Assembly: GCA_964458575.1 (NCBI GenBank) | Contig: CAYWMD010000097.1 | Span: 1 to 14,032 of the forward strand | DNA: 14,032 bases | Origin: CAYWMD01 sp964458575 | GTDB lineage: Bacteria; Verrucomicrobiota; Verrucomicrobiia; Limisphaerales; JADLHS01 | Reading direction: 5' to 3' | In this document: piece by piece, positions 1 through 7,712 of the stretch | How positions within the stretch are numbered: the first letter of the stretch is position 1 | Layout: each line of letters starts with the position of its first letter | The notes under the pieces: generated by a model | Database searches by the model: none | The model's input: the letters and a program-made list of their open reading frames with translations, nothing else | What the model was told of the DNA's origin: nothing | Program-made: the position numbers and the translations under genes

Positions 1-148
1 CTCACCCTAGCCCTCTCCCGCTGGGAGAGGGGACAGCTATCGTGCGCTTCCGTTTTTCATTGATCAGCCAGCACATCCCGTAGCCGGATTGTTCGGGAGA
101 CTGGCTACGATTCCCCCTCTCCCAGCGGGAGAGGGCCGGAGTGAGGGA
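1..148. repeat. Inverted pair of REP-like palindromic repeats
   Basis: Two copies of a 32-base unit lie in opposite orientation, at 1-32 and 114-145. The right copy, reverse complemented, matches the left at 29 of 32 bases. Each contains the near-perfect palindrome CCCTCTCCCGCTGGGAGAGG, so each can fold alone and the two can also pair with each other across an 81-base spacer. The spacer has its own 7-base dyad (CGTAGCC at 79-85, GGCTACG at 103-109). Such units are commonly dispersed in intergenic DNA of many bacteria as REP-like or MITE-like elements. The element sits just past the stop of the minus-strand propeller gene and could act as its transcription stop or mRNA-stabilising hairpin, but no T-run follows, so that is inference. 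The left copy touches the window edge and may extend further. Confidence 0.75.
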
Positions 149-177
149 GAAATTGCCGTGAATCATTCGAGCCAGTT

Positions 178-1554
178 TCAATGCGTGCGCCCGATCCCCG
201 TCACTTCCACGAGATCAGCGCGCGTCTTGCCGTTCTCGGTGATGCGGCCGAGGAAATAAACATCACCCTTCTTGCTGACGGCGATGGAGTTGACGTAAAG
301 GGGGCGTTGGTTGTTCTCGTAAAAGATCGCGCCATGATCAATGTATTTGCCCGTCGGAATGTGCCACGTGATGAGATGCAGGTCCTCCAACCCTTTCGCT
401 TCGCCCATCGCGGTCTTGGACTTGCCGGTGATGCGCGCGCCGTTGGCGTAAATCGGCCCGCCGGTCAGGTAATAAATCGTCTTTTGGTCATGGCTTGCGA
501 CGAAACCGAGATATCCATAGCTAAACTGGTCGAACATCCCGCAACGTTTCGACGGCTCGGACGTGATGCGGTCCAGCACTTCGATGCGCTCGGCGGCAGG
601 ATCGAAGCGGAACAGATAACCGGAGTTGCCGTGGACGCCATAAATCATCTTGTCCGCCGCGCGCCAGAAGGTTTGCCGCCAATTGTAACCCATGTGACCG
701 GGCGAGGTCGGGTCGTAGAGGCCGAAGTAATCCTTGATCATGTTTTCCCTGGTGATCGGTTCAACCGCGTCCTTATCCGCGCGATAACGCATGATCGCCC
801 CTTCCGAAGTCGTAAAATACGCCGAGCCGTCGTCCAGATCCACAGCGATGGAGCGGCACACCGTGCGATACGCCGGGCCGACGCCGTCTTCACCTTCGGC
901 GCACATTTTCCCGAAGCTCTTCCAATTCTTAGTCGCGAGGTCGTAGCGGAAGAAACTCCCGGTCGGCCATGACAGTCCAAAGATTCTTCCGCGTCGCGTG
1001 TCCATGTTCGAGGACAAGACCGCCTCGCCTTTCGGCGCGATGCCGAAGTCCTCGAACTTGCCGGTCTTAAGGTCGTAGGCCAGCAGGTGGCCGCCGGGAT
1101 AATTCTGCCAGCCGGCCGGCGGAATGCCCCACGTCTCTTTGCCTTCGATGATGCTGTAGTAACCGAGGTGCGTGGAGAAATAGAGTTTGCCGTTCATCTC
1201 CACGAAGTTCACATGGCTCTTGCCTTGAACGATGGTTTTCTTGTCCTTCTCGCCGCACGCCGCGGTGATGTCGCCGCAGTGCGTGATCTTCTTCGTCTTG
1301 GGATCAAACGAATACATCTGCGCACCCACGTCGAAACGCTCGGAACTGATGACGTAATAAATCTTCCCGTCGCTGCCCGTGCCCATGGCATTGTAGGTGT
1401 CGTGCGCGTCGGCGAAACCGGAGTTGTAGGTTTTGGCCATGAGTTTCTTGCCCTGGTAAGCCTTGCCATCGGGCACATTTACCGCTGGCGTCTGCGCGGA
1501 CGCGGCGAGGAACATGGACGACAACAACAAGAGGGTGACGCAGAATGTTTTCAT
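178..1554 (-). CDS. Secreted beta-propeller protein of unknown function
   Basis: A 458-residue protein with a clear signal peptide (MKTFCVTLLLLSSMFLAASA, likely cut before Q21), so it is exported. The mature part is made of recurring short beta-strand patterns of the form G-K-x-Y-[YF]: GKIYYVISS, GKLYFSTH, GRIFGLSW, GSAYFTTS, KMIYGVHG, KTIYYLTGG and GDVYFLGR, spread evenly over the whole length, often with a following F/Y-x-[FY]-D-[PL] motif. This is the look of a roughly seven-bladed beta-propeller related to SMP-30/YncE/NHL-like proteins. No catalytic motif is recognised; it may bind or modify a carbohydrate, or be structural. The start is supported by AAGGA about 5 bases upstream of the ATG. 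It is divergent from the GH29 gene, with which it may share regulation. Propeller fold is likely; function is unknown. Confidence 0.85.
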   Translation of the reverse strand: MKTFCVTLLLLSSMFLAASAQTPAVNVPDGKAYQGKKLMAKTYNSGFADAHDTYNAMGTGSDGKIYYVISSERFDVGAQMYSFDPKTKKITHCGDITAACGEKDKKTIVQGKSHVNFVEMNGKLYFSTHLGYYSIIEGKETWGIPPAGWQNYPGGHLLAYDLKTGKFEDFGIAPKGEAVLSSNMDTRRGRIFGLSWPTGSFFRYDLATKNWKSFGKMCAEGEDGVGPAYRTVCRSIAVDLDDGSAYFTTSEGAIMRYRADKDAVEPITRENMIKDYFGLYDPTSPGHMGYNWRQTFWRAADKMIYGVHGNSGYLFRFDPAAERIEVLDRITSEPSKRCGMFDQFSYGYLGFVASHDQKTIYYLTGGPIYANGARITGKSKTAMGEAKGLEDLHLITWHIPTGKYIDHGAIFYENNQRPLYVNSIAVSKKGDVYFLGRITENGKTRADLVEVTGIGRTH

Positions 1555-1595
1555 GAATTCCTTGGTTCGAAGCAGTTGACCGACTTACGCTGACG

Positions 1596-1624
1596 ATTAT
1601 CGCCCATAGACTCAAATAACCCAA
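1596..1624 (-). promoter_or_regulatory. Candidate sigma-70-like promoter for the propeller gene
   Basis: On the minus strand TTGGGT (1624-1619) and GATAAT (1601-1596) are separated by 17 bases. The -10 box matches the consensus at five of six positions, the -35 box at only about three. Transcription would begin near 1589, giving a leader of about 35 bases before the ATG at 1554. It lies in the 150-base divergent spacer between the propeller and GH29 genes. No convincing promoter was found for the plus-strand GH29 gene. Confidence 0.35.
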
Positions 1625-1704
1625 TCCATGACTACTCCCTTGGGCCAGACACAGCAATCATTTTTTCACAGCTTTTTGGGGGCGGGAAGGAACTTTCCAA
1701 ACCG

Positions 1705-3495
1705 ATGACTTTGCCCGCATATTTGAGCATGACATTGATTCGTCATTTCATCGCTTTGGGGCTGCCCCTGTTGACCGCTGCCAGCGTGGCGGCGCCGGCA
1801 ACGAAGACGGCCGCCGACACCTCCACTGAGGGCGTCACCGTTGAAACCGCAACGTCGGCAGCGGTTGCCGTAAAAGAAACGCCCGCGCAACGCGACACGC
1901 GGATGCGCTGGTGGCGCGAGGCGAAGTTCGGCCTGTTCATTCATTGGGGCGTGTACGCCGTGCCGGCCGGGAAATACGGCAGCAACGACGGCTACGGCGA
2001 GTGGATCATGTATTCGGCGAAAATTCCGGTCGCCAACTACCGCGAGTTCGCACGGCAGTTCAATCCCGTGAAGTACGATCCAAAGCAATGGGCGCGCATC
2101 GCGAAGGACGCGGGGATGCGTTACCTCGTCATCACCTCGAAACACCACGACGGTTTTGCGTTGTTCCCGTCGGACGTGACGGAGTGGGACATCGCCGACG
2201 CCACGCCGTACAAGCAGGATTTGCTCGGTCCGCTCGTGAAAGCGGCGCATGGCGAGGGTCTCAAGATCGGGTTCTACTACTCGCAGGCGCAGGATTGGAA
2301 CAATCCCGGCGGCGCGAAGGCCCGGATGAACGAAGGCGAGGGCTGGGACGACGCGCACAAGGGCGGCTTCGATACCTACCTGAAAAACCTTTCGTTGCCG
2401 CAAGTGCGGGAAATCCTCACGCGCTACCCGATTGACATTCTTTGGTGGGACACCGCCACGTGGATGACGCCGCAACGCGCCGCGCCGTTTGCGGCACTGG
2501 CCGCCGCGCGTCCCGGCCTTATCACCAACAACCGCCTCGGTGCGGGTTACGGCGGCGACACGGCCACGCCGGAGCAGTTCGTGCCGGTCACCGGTTACCA
2601 GGGCGATTGGGAAACGTGCATGACCATGAACAATCACTGGGGCTACAACGCCGCCGATGACAACTGGAAATCCACCACCGAACTCATCCGCAAGCTCGCC
2701 GACATCTGCGCGAAGGGCGGAAACTTCCTGCTCAACGTCGGCCCGACGGCGGAAGGTGAAATCCCTGCGCCGTGCATCGAGCGATTGCTCGCGATGGGCC
2801 AATGGTTGCGCGTGAACGGCGAAGCGATTTACGGAACAACGGCTGGGCCGTTCGCGCATCTTTCGTGGGGCGTCGCGACGCGCAAGGGCGACCAGCTCTA
2901 CCTCCATGTCTTCGACTGGCCGACGGACGGCAAACTGCGCGTGCCATTGAAGAGCAGAGCGAAATCCGCCGCATTGCTGACCGCGCCCGGCAAAAAATTG
3001 TCCATCGCACGCGAGCCGGAACGGTTGGTCATCACCGTCCCCGCCACGGCGCCCGACGCGATTGACTCCGTCGTCGCGCTCGAACTGGACGGCGAACCGG
3101 TCGTTCCGCCCTTGCCGACCGCGGGCGCGACGGCCACGGCATCCGCGTCCTTGTCGAACAACGAACCGGCCAACGCGCTGGACGGCACGGGCGCGAAAGT
3201 CTGGCGCGCGCCCGAGGACGTGAAGTCTGTGTGGCTGGAAGTGGACCTGGGCAAATCGGTTGCGATTGCGGGGTTCGGTCTGGACGAACCGGATGTCTGG
3301 CCGCGCATCAAACAGAAGTTCACGCTGGAAGTTCAGGCCGCCAATGGCTGGCGAACAGTGGCCGAGGGCAAGACCGTTGGTCACGGCCTCACGCAAAACC
3401 TCCCCACCGTGACCGGCCGGAAATTCCGGCTCACGATGGAATGTGACAAAGGCTCGCCCGGCGTCGCGGAATTGCAGCTTTACCAGCCGGAGTAA
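1705..3495 (+). CDS. Secreted alpha-L-fucosidase-like enzyme (GH29) with C-terminal discoidin-like domain
   Basis: A 596-residue exported glycosidase, expected to release terminal alpha-L-fucose by a retaining mechanism. After a signal peptide come GH29 hallmarks: FGLFIHWGVYAVPAG (from residue 75), the substrate-pocket segment KHHDGFALFPS (H147, H148, D149) and DILWWD, with D249 the expected nucleophile. E303 in DWETCMTMNNHWGYN is a plausible acid/base, 54 residues downstream, and NFLLNVGPTAEGEIP closes the barrel domain. Residues about 475-596 resemble an F5/8 type C (discoidin) carbohydrate-binding module (ALDG, VWLEVDLGKSVAI, FTLEVQ, FRLTM). The start is uncertain: ATG 1705 has GGAAGG a little far upstream, while ATG 1729 gives a more compact signal peptide (MTLIRHFIALGLPLL) but no ribosome-binding site. 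The GH84-like gene follows 180 bases downstream. Family assignment is firm; the exact fucosyl substrate is unknown. Confidence 0.93.
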   Translation: MTLPAYLSMTLIRHFIALGLPLLTAASVAAPATKTAADTSTEGVTVETATSAAVAVKETPAQRDTRMRWWREAKFGLFIHWGVYAVPAGKYGSNDGYGEWIMYSAKIPVANYREFARQFNPVKYDPKQWARIAKDAGMRYLVITSKHHDGFALFPSDVTEWDIADATPYKQDLLGPLVKAAHGEGLKIGFYYSQAQDWNNPGGAKARMNEGEGWDDAHKGGFDTYLKNLSLPQVREILTRYPIDILWWDTATWMTPQRAAPFAALAAARPGLITNNRLGAGYGGDTATPEQFVPVTGYQGDWETCMTMNNHWGYNAADDNWKSTTELIRKLADICAKGGNFLLNVGPTAEGEIPAPCIERLLAMGQWLRVNGEAIYGTTAGPFAHLSWGVATRKGDQLYLHVFDWPTDGKLRVPLKSRAKSAALLTAPGKKLSIAREPERLVITVPATAPDAIDSVVALELDGEPVVPPLPTAGATATASASLSNNEPANALDGTGAKVWRAPEDVKSVWLEVDLGKSVAIAGFGLDEPDVWPRIKQKFTLEVQAANGWRTVAEGKTVGHGLTQNLPTVTGRKFRLTMECDKGSPGVAELQLYQPE

Positions 3496-3675
3496 CGGCG
3501 ACTGGTTCCAACAAGCCTTGCGTGGGGACCGGTCCGGCGCCGAAGCACAGCATCGCATTTGAATATTGGCGCGCCAAACCGGTCGGTATTCCTTTGCCGG
3601 CGGGTTGCGGACGGAAGCCGTAGTCGAAGCGCACGCCCTGCCGCACTCGTGTCCGCGCTAAATAGAATTTTTATC

Positions 3676-6165
3676 ATGCATAATGCCATCAAAACCTTGT
3701 TTGTCTCCGGTTTGATCGCCGGGGCGTTGAATATCGTTACCGCCGCACCCATCAACCTGGTGCCCGGCGTCAGCCAGGTCGAATGGGGAGCGGCAGCAAC
3801 CGTTGACGGTGGCGCGGTCGTGGTGCTCGCGGACGACGCCAGCCCACCAGAGAAGGAAGCGGCCCAATTGCTCTGCCGCTACGTTGAAAAGCGATTTGGC
3901 CGGAAGTGGCCGACGCTCACGGCCGCAAACGTGCCGCGCGATGCGAAGTTGCGCGTGTACCTGGGGCAGACCAAATCCTTCCCTGCGCTGGCGCGTTTGT
4001 GCGAGCAGCAGAAGTTATCCGCGCCCGAACAAATGGACGGCTACGCCCTGAAGATCTGGGCCGAGGGCGGCAGCGTCACCGCCATCGTCGCGGGCCAGAA
4101 CGATCGCAGTGTCATCTATGGCCAGGACACGCTCTTTCAACTGCTCCGGCAGCGCGACGATCAACTGACGATCCAGGCCGCGACGATTCACGACTGGCCG
4201 GGCATCCCGTTGCGCGGACGGCCACACCCGCATTTCGAGTATTTCCTGAAACCCGGGGTCTTCGATTGCATCATGTCGTCGCGGATCAACTTCATTGATT
4301 TGCGCGACGGCATTTATGCCTTCGAAGCGGGAGCGAAGCTGAAAAAGGAGGAACTGGGTCAAATCATCCGGGCGGCCAAAGACCGAGGTCTGCGCGTTTA
4401 CGCAGCGGTAAACACGGGCGTGCCGAAGTCGGAACAGGACGCGGTGATTGCCCTGTTCGAAGAATTCATTGCCATGGGCACGGATGGCCTGTGGGCGTCG
4501 TTTGACGACAAGGGATCCGGCGAGGACCCGAAAGGGATGATGGAACGGATTCTGGCGCTCGGGCAGAAACACCAGATCACCGGCGACGCCATCGCCGTCA
4601 CCCCGCCCAAGGGCGCCTACCAGGTGGTTGATCACAAGTTCAACCGTGACGTCGTCAGCGTACCCGGGATGGAAAAAGCGGTCTGGTATTGGACGAGCAT
4701 TCCCGGGCCAGAAGATGCTGCCGCCGGCGAAGCGATTGGGTTGAAGGTCAGACCGTCCTGGTGGCACAACTGGCCCCGGATACATTACGCGTCGCTGGCC
4801 TATGGCGGCAGTGGTTATGTGCCCGTGCTCGACCTGGCCGATGGTTGGAATCACCCGACCGAACAGGAGTTGAAAGCGATGGGGCGTTACGTCCATGCGG
4901 TGCTGCCATGGGACGGCTGGCAATCGCTGCAACACTACCTGGTGCCGGTGATCGGCTGGTGGAGCTGGCAACCGGCGCAGTATGACCAGCAAGCGATCCG
5001 CCGCCGGGTATATGACATGGTGTTCGGTCCGGCGCAGATCGAGACCGCCCGTGAGTTTGACGACGCGCTGCCAAAGATCCGCAACCGGTTCCAGTTCTGG
5101 TCCACGCAAACCGACTCCGCGCCGCGTTGCCCGGCGCGATTGAAATCGCCGGCCGACCGCGCACAAGCTCTGGCGGACCTCCAAGCGCTGCAACCGAAGC
5201 TGGCCACCCTGCGCAACGCCGCACCCGCGGGTTCACTGTTGGATACCGGCCTTTTGGAAAAGGACTATCTCGGACCGATGGCGCGGGAGTTGGCAACGGG
5301 GCTGGCCGCAGCCCGGTCGCCGTACCCAGAATACTGGTGGCCCGAACATCAGACCAAGGTGCTTGATGCCGTTTATGACGGCGACACGGCCAAGGTCAGC
5401 CAGTTGATCGCCAGCGTGCGCGAACGTGTTCTCACCGAGGTTTCGCAAGTGGAGCAGCAATTCGCGACGGTGGCCGATGTGAGCGGTTACGTTGACTGGT
5501 GGCGGAAGCGCGCAAACTTCTCCGCCGACGACTGGAAACAACTGCTGGCCGCGCGCCAGGCGGAACTGAAGGATCGCATCGCCGATTACAGCAAGACGGT
5601 GATGCCGGCGGATCAGATGCTCAAGAACCTCAACGATCCACCGGTGCAGGTCGGCACCGGCGTATGGGAAGCGCACAATCACGTGATGGCGACGGTGCTG
5701 CCTGAGCCGCGGGAAACGTTTTGGGGCGATTGGATCGGGGGCAGCTATGAGCACGGTTCGACGCGGGCCGCCGTGTTCGCGGTGGCCAAGCATGAACGGG
5801 TGAATGCCAACACATTTTGCGAGTTGCCGGTGAACATTCCCGTTTCCGGCCGCCGCGATCGCCTGGCACTCATCGTCTATCTGGCGGACACCACCAAGGA
5901 GAGCTTCGGGTTTGGCGTCGCGAAGTGGCGCTGGGCGGGATACCGCGCCATCCGGTTGCTGTGGGGCGAACAGGAACTTTGGAAAGCCGACCTCGGCATC
6001 ACCCGCTTCAACGGTGAATGGTTCGTCGTGCCGTTGCCCACCCTGCCGGCTGATTTGAAAACCCTACCGTTGCGATTGCGGGTTGAAGATTATCGCCCGG
6101 CCAAGGCCAACCCCGAGATTGTGTACGTCGGCCCCATCCGCCTGCTGGAACTGGACCAGCCGTAA
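3676..6165 (+). CDS. Secreted GH84-like beta-N-acetylglucosaminidase with N-terminal GH20b-like domain
   Basis: An 829-residue exported protein. ATG 3676 is chosen because it opens a typical signal peptide (MHNAIKTLFVSGLIAGALNI, cut near TAA-P); an in-frame ATG at 3559 would add 39 residues that bury it. Residues about 25-165 look like the small alpha/beta domain preceding the barrel in GH20/GH84 enzymes (VVVLADDASPPEKEAAQLL, YGQDTLFQLL). The barrel starts near HDWPGIPLRGR (172). ASFDDKGSGEDP contains an Asp-Asp pair, D277-D278, in a setting like the FDD-x-SGE motif of GH84, where the two Asp support substrate-assisted catalysis through the N-acetyl group. VWYWTSIPGP (336-345) resembles the following W-T-G-P segment. 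Residues about 695-829 form a beta-rich C-terminal domain. It probably works with the GH29 enzyme upstream on amino-sugar glycans. It could instead be a divergent GH84-related hydrolase with another substrate. Confidence 0.72.
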   Translation: MHNAIKTLFVSGLIAGALNIVTAAPINLVPGVSQVEWGAAATVDGGAVVVLADDASPPEKEAAQLLCRYVEKRFGRKWPTLTAANVPRDAKLRVYLGQTKSFPALARLCEQQKLSAPEQMDGYALKIWAEGGSVTAIVAGQNDRSVIYGQDTLFQLLRQRDDQLTIQAATIHDWPGIPLRGRPHPHFEYFLKPGVFDCIMSSRINFIDLRDGIYAFEAGAKLKKEELGQIIRAAKDRGLRVYAAVNTGVPKSEQDAVIALFEEFIAMGTDGLWASFDDKGSGEDPKGMMERILALGQKHQITGDAIAVTPPKGAYQVVDHKFNRDVVSVPGMEKAVWYWTSIPGPEDAAAGEAIGLKVRPSWWHNWPRIHYASLAYGGSGYVPVLDLADGWNHPTEQELKAMGRYVHAVLPWDGWQSLQHYLVPVIGWWSWQPAQYDQQAIRRRVYDMVFGPAQIETAREFDDALPKIRNRFQFWSTQTDSAPRCPARLKSPADRAQALADLQALQPKLATLRNAAPAGSLLDTGLLEKDYLGPMARELATGLAAARSPYPEYWWPEHQTKVLDAVYDGDTAKVSQLIASVRERVLTEVSQVEQQFATVADVSGYVDWWRKRANFSADDWKQLLAARQAELKDRIADYSKTVMPADQMLKNLNDPPVQVGTGVWEAHNHVMATVLPEPRETFWGDWIGGSYEHGSTRAAVFAVAKHERVNANTFCELPVNIPVSGRRDRLALIVYLADTTKESFGFGVAKWRWAGYRAIRLLWGEQELWKADLGITRFNGEWFVVPLPTLPADLKTLPLRLRVEDYRPAKANPEIVYVGPIRLLELDQP

Positions 6166-6232
6166 CGGGAAATTGACCGCTCCGCAACAGCCGCCATCGT
6201 GCGCTCGCCACCACAGCCGGGCGTCCCCGTAC

Positions 6233-6277
6233 AAAAAAAACCGGGTCAAACAGCCAGGGGATGGCCGAGAGACCCGG
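6233..6277 (-). terminator. Intrinsic terminator, minus strand
   Basis: Read on the minus strand, a perfect 7-base stem CCGGGTC / GACCCGG (6277-6271 and 6247-6241) is followed at once by eight T (6240-6233). The 23-base loop holds an inner 4-base stem (GCCA/TGGC). This is the classic Rho-independent form, in the right direction to end the operon whose last stop codon is at 6639, about 360 bases upstream, or a small RNA in between. Confidence 0.7.
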
Positions 6278-6367
6278 GGAATTCGACTAGTTCGGTAGGT
6301 TGCGGTAGAACTTCAGGTGCAGACTGAACCAGAGGCGGCACCCAAATTTAAAAGCTTTCAAAGAACA

Positions 6368-6406
6368 TTCCGGTATGACCGGAACTGTTGCCTCCCAAAC
6401 GGGAGG
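6368..6406. repeat. Two adjacent perfect short hairpins
   Basis: TTCCGGT-ATG-ACCGGAA (6368-6384) has a 7-base perfect stem with a 3-base loop. CCTCCC-AAAC-GGGAGG (6391-6406) has a 6-base perfect stem with a 4-base loop. A weaker GTGC/GCAC hairpin follows at 6409-6420. Being symmetric, they fold in RNA from either strand. They could be structured RNA, mRNA-end hairpins or a protein-binding dyad; the sequence does not decide. Confidence 0.6.
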
Positions 6407-6638
6407 ATGTGCACGGGCACAATTTCAACTGGCTGATTACAATCTTCCAGAAAGCGAACAGGGGCGCTGCACACTTATTGCCATTTATTGAACCAAATTT
6501 GGTTTCCGGTTGGGGCGGAGCAGGCCGGGGTGATTGCCACAGGCGCAATTTGGGATCGGAACTGCCGACATAGACGCCCAGTCGCTTGGTTGTTTACGTC
6601 GGGAGAGTAGCGGCGGCCTCCCTCCCGTCGCCATCGGA

Positions 6639-7712
6639 TCAGAAGGGGGGCGCGAGCCGTCGGAAACCGTGGGCGAGGACGATGACCAGGAACAACAGAT
6701 TTCGTGGAATCATTCCCGGCCAGAAGTGGTGAACCGGGCCAAGCGAGTCTTGCCTGCCGAACTGATCCGCCAGTCTCGTGGCGACGCGGCCCATGAATGA
6801 AACCGAGCGCGGCCAGTCGCCGATGCCGTCAAGCCAGTCGCGGGGAATTCCTGATTTTCCAATTGTTGCGCCCATGATCCCGCCGAGAATCGCGCCAACT
6901 GTGTCGGTGTCACCGCCACATTCGAGCGTCTTGATCATCGCCGTGCGAAACTCGCCGGGATGGCGCAGCCATGCGTAGATCGCTACTGCCACAACGTGCA
7001 GCGAGTAGCCGGTGACGCCCCTCTCCAGTCCAACCGTTTGCACAAATTTCGCCACGCTCTGGTTCGTCGCGAGTGATGCTTCGATCTGCGAAAGCCATCT
7101 CTGCCACTCAGCTTCCATGGAGAGATGGTGAAGCACGTCCAGCACCTGTCGCGGTTCAGGCCGCCTCTGCGCTTGCACAGCCAACGCTACACATTCAGCA
7201 ACCGCAAGTGCTGCCGTTTCTGCCTGCCAACTGCGATGGGTCAGGCGGGACGAAGCCAGTACAAATTCGCGCCGTCGCTCCGGATCATCGGCAAAATACG
7301 CTCCGACGATAGCGCTGCGCATCGCTGGTCCACTGCCAGCGGAAGCGACCGCGGCTTTGTTTGCGGGAAATCCGAACCATAATTTCAAACACGCCTTTGC
7401 CGTTGCGAGTCCAACACCACCTGGCAGACCAGCAAACCACCAGCGCAACTTCCAGGCCAGTGCGCGTTGAAAAGCATCCGCATCGCGCGGATGAGCCAGC
7501 AGCGTCTGTGCGACCATCAGCATGTGCTCCGTGTCATCGCTGATCATCCCTCGGCCAAAGACCAGCCGCATTCGCCACTCGCCTCTCCATCGCCGACGGA
7601 TGCGCTCCGGCGACATGTTTTCCGCAGGCAGGCCCAACGCGTCCCCGACGGCTGTTCCAAGCAGAACACCCGCGAATGACGCTTGAAGCTGCGTGCGCGG
7701 AGGATTGATCAC
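6639..7712 (-). CDS. ADP-ribosylglycohydrolase family protein (DraG/ARH type)
   Basis: A 357-residue protein of the family that hydrolyses ADP-ribose from proteins, nucleic acids or small molecules using two Mg2+ ions. Metal-binding motifs are all present: GVLLGTAVGDALG (15-27), SDDTEH (58-63, replacing the usual TDDT), SAGSGPAMRSAIVGAYFADD (124-143), LTH (157-159) and GGDTDTVGAILGG (266-278). It appears catalytically competent. Residues beyond about 320 form an unusual tail ending in a short hydrophobic run (NLLFLVIVLAHGF, 338-350) that the core domain does not need; it may contact the membrane. Translation starts with GTG, overlapping the TGA of the upstream Nudix-fusion gene by 4 bases (GTGA), with GGGAG 6 bases ahead. 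Last gene of the operon; its substrate is probably tied to the ADP-ribose products of the upstream KptA. Confidence 0.88.
   Translation of the reverse strand: MINPPRTQLQASFAGVLLGTAVGDALGLPAENMSPERIRRRWRGEWRMRLVFGRGMISDDTEHMLMVAQTLLAHPRDADAFQRALAWKLRWWFAGLPGGVGLATAKACLKLWFGFPANKAAVASAGSGPAMRSAIVGAYFADDPERRREFVLASSRLTHRSWQAETAALAVAECVALAVQAQRRPEPRQVLDVLHHLSMEAEWQRWLSQIEASLATNQSVAKFVQTVGLERGVTGYSLHVVAVAIYAWLRHPGEFRTAMIKTLECGGDTDTVGAILGGIMGATIGKSGIPRDWLDGIGDWPRSVSFMGRVATRLADQFGRQDSLGPVHHFWPGMIPRNLLFLVIVLAHGFRRLAPPF

Larger units (their letters stand above)
6166..6638. other. 473-base gap between convergent genes, with hairpins and a terminator
   Basis: This stretch lies between the ends of the plus-strand GH84-like gene and the minus-strand operon. 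It has lower GC and no ORF with recognisable similarity. Three short hairpins lie at 6368-6384, 6391-6406 and 6409-6420, and an intrinsic terminator for the minus strand at 6233-6277. No terminator is evident for the plus-strand glycosidase gene. The stretch 6421-6638 shows nothing recognisable. The minus-strand segment from about 6420 to 6233 may be the structured 3' untranslated region of the operon or a separate small RNA; no convincing promoter was found to decide. Confidence 0.6.

Noticed and set aside
1..148. CRISPR array
   Set aside because: Only two copies, in inverted orientation, each self-palindromic and with an 81-base spacer; no cas genes.
181..972. 263-codon plus-strand open frame opposite the propeller gene
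   Set aside because: Antisense shadow; the minus-strand reading has a signal peptide, ribosome-binding site and regular propeller motifs.
1666..3558. Long (630-codon) minus-strand open frame opposite the GH29 gene
   Set aside because: Arg- and Val-rich composition without domains; it mirrors a gene with firm GH29 motifs and arises from high-GC codon bias.
3559..3675. Longer N-terminus for the GH84-like protein from ATG 3559
   Set aside because: It would put 39 Arg-rich residues in front of an otherwise normal signal peptide.
4015..5193. 392-codon minus-strand open frame opposite the GH84-like gene
   Set aside because: No recognisable motif, and it lies wholly opposite a well-supported coding region.
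6348..6548. 66-codon minus-strand frame in the gap after the operon
   Set aside because: No ribosome-binding site seen, no similarity recognised, low-complexity start, and it runs through the hairpin cluster; not enough to call a gene.
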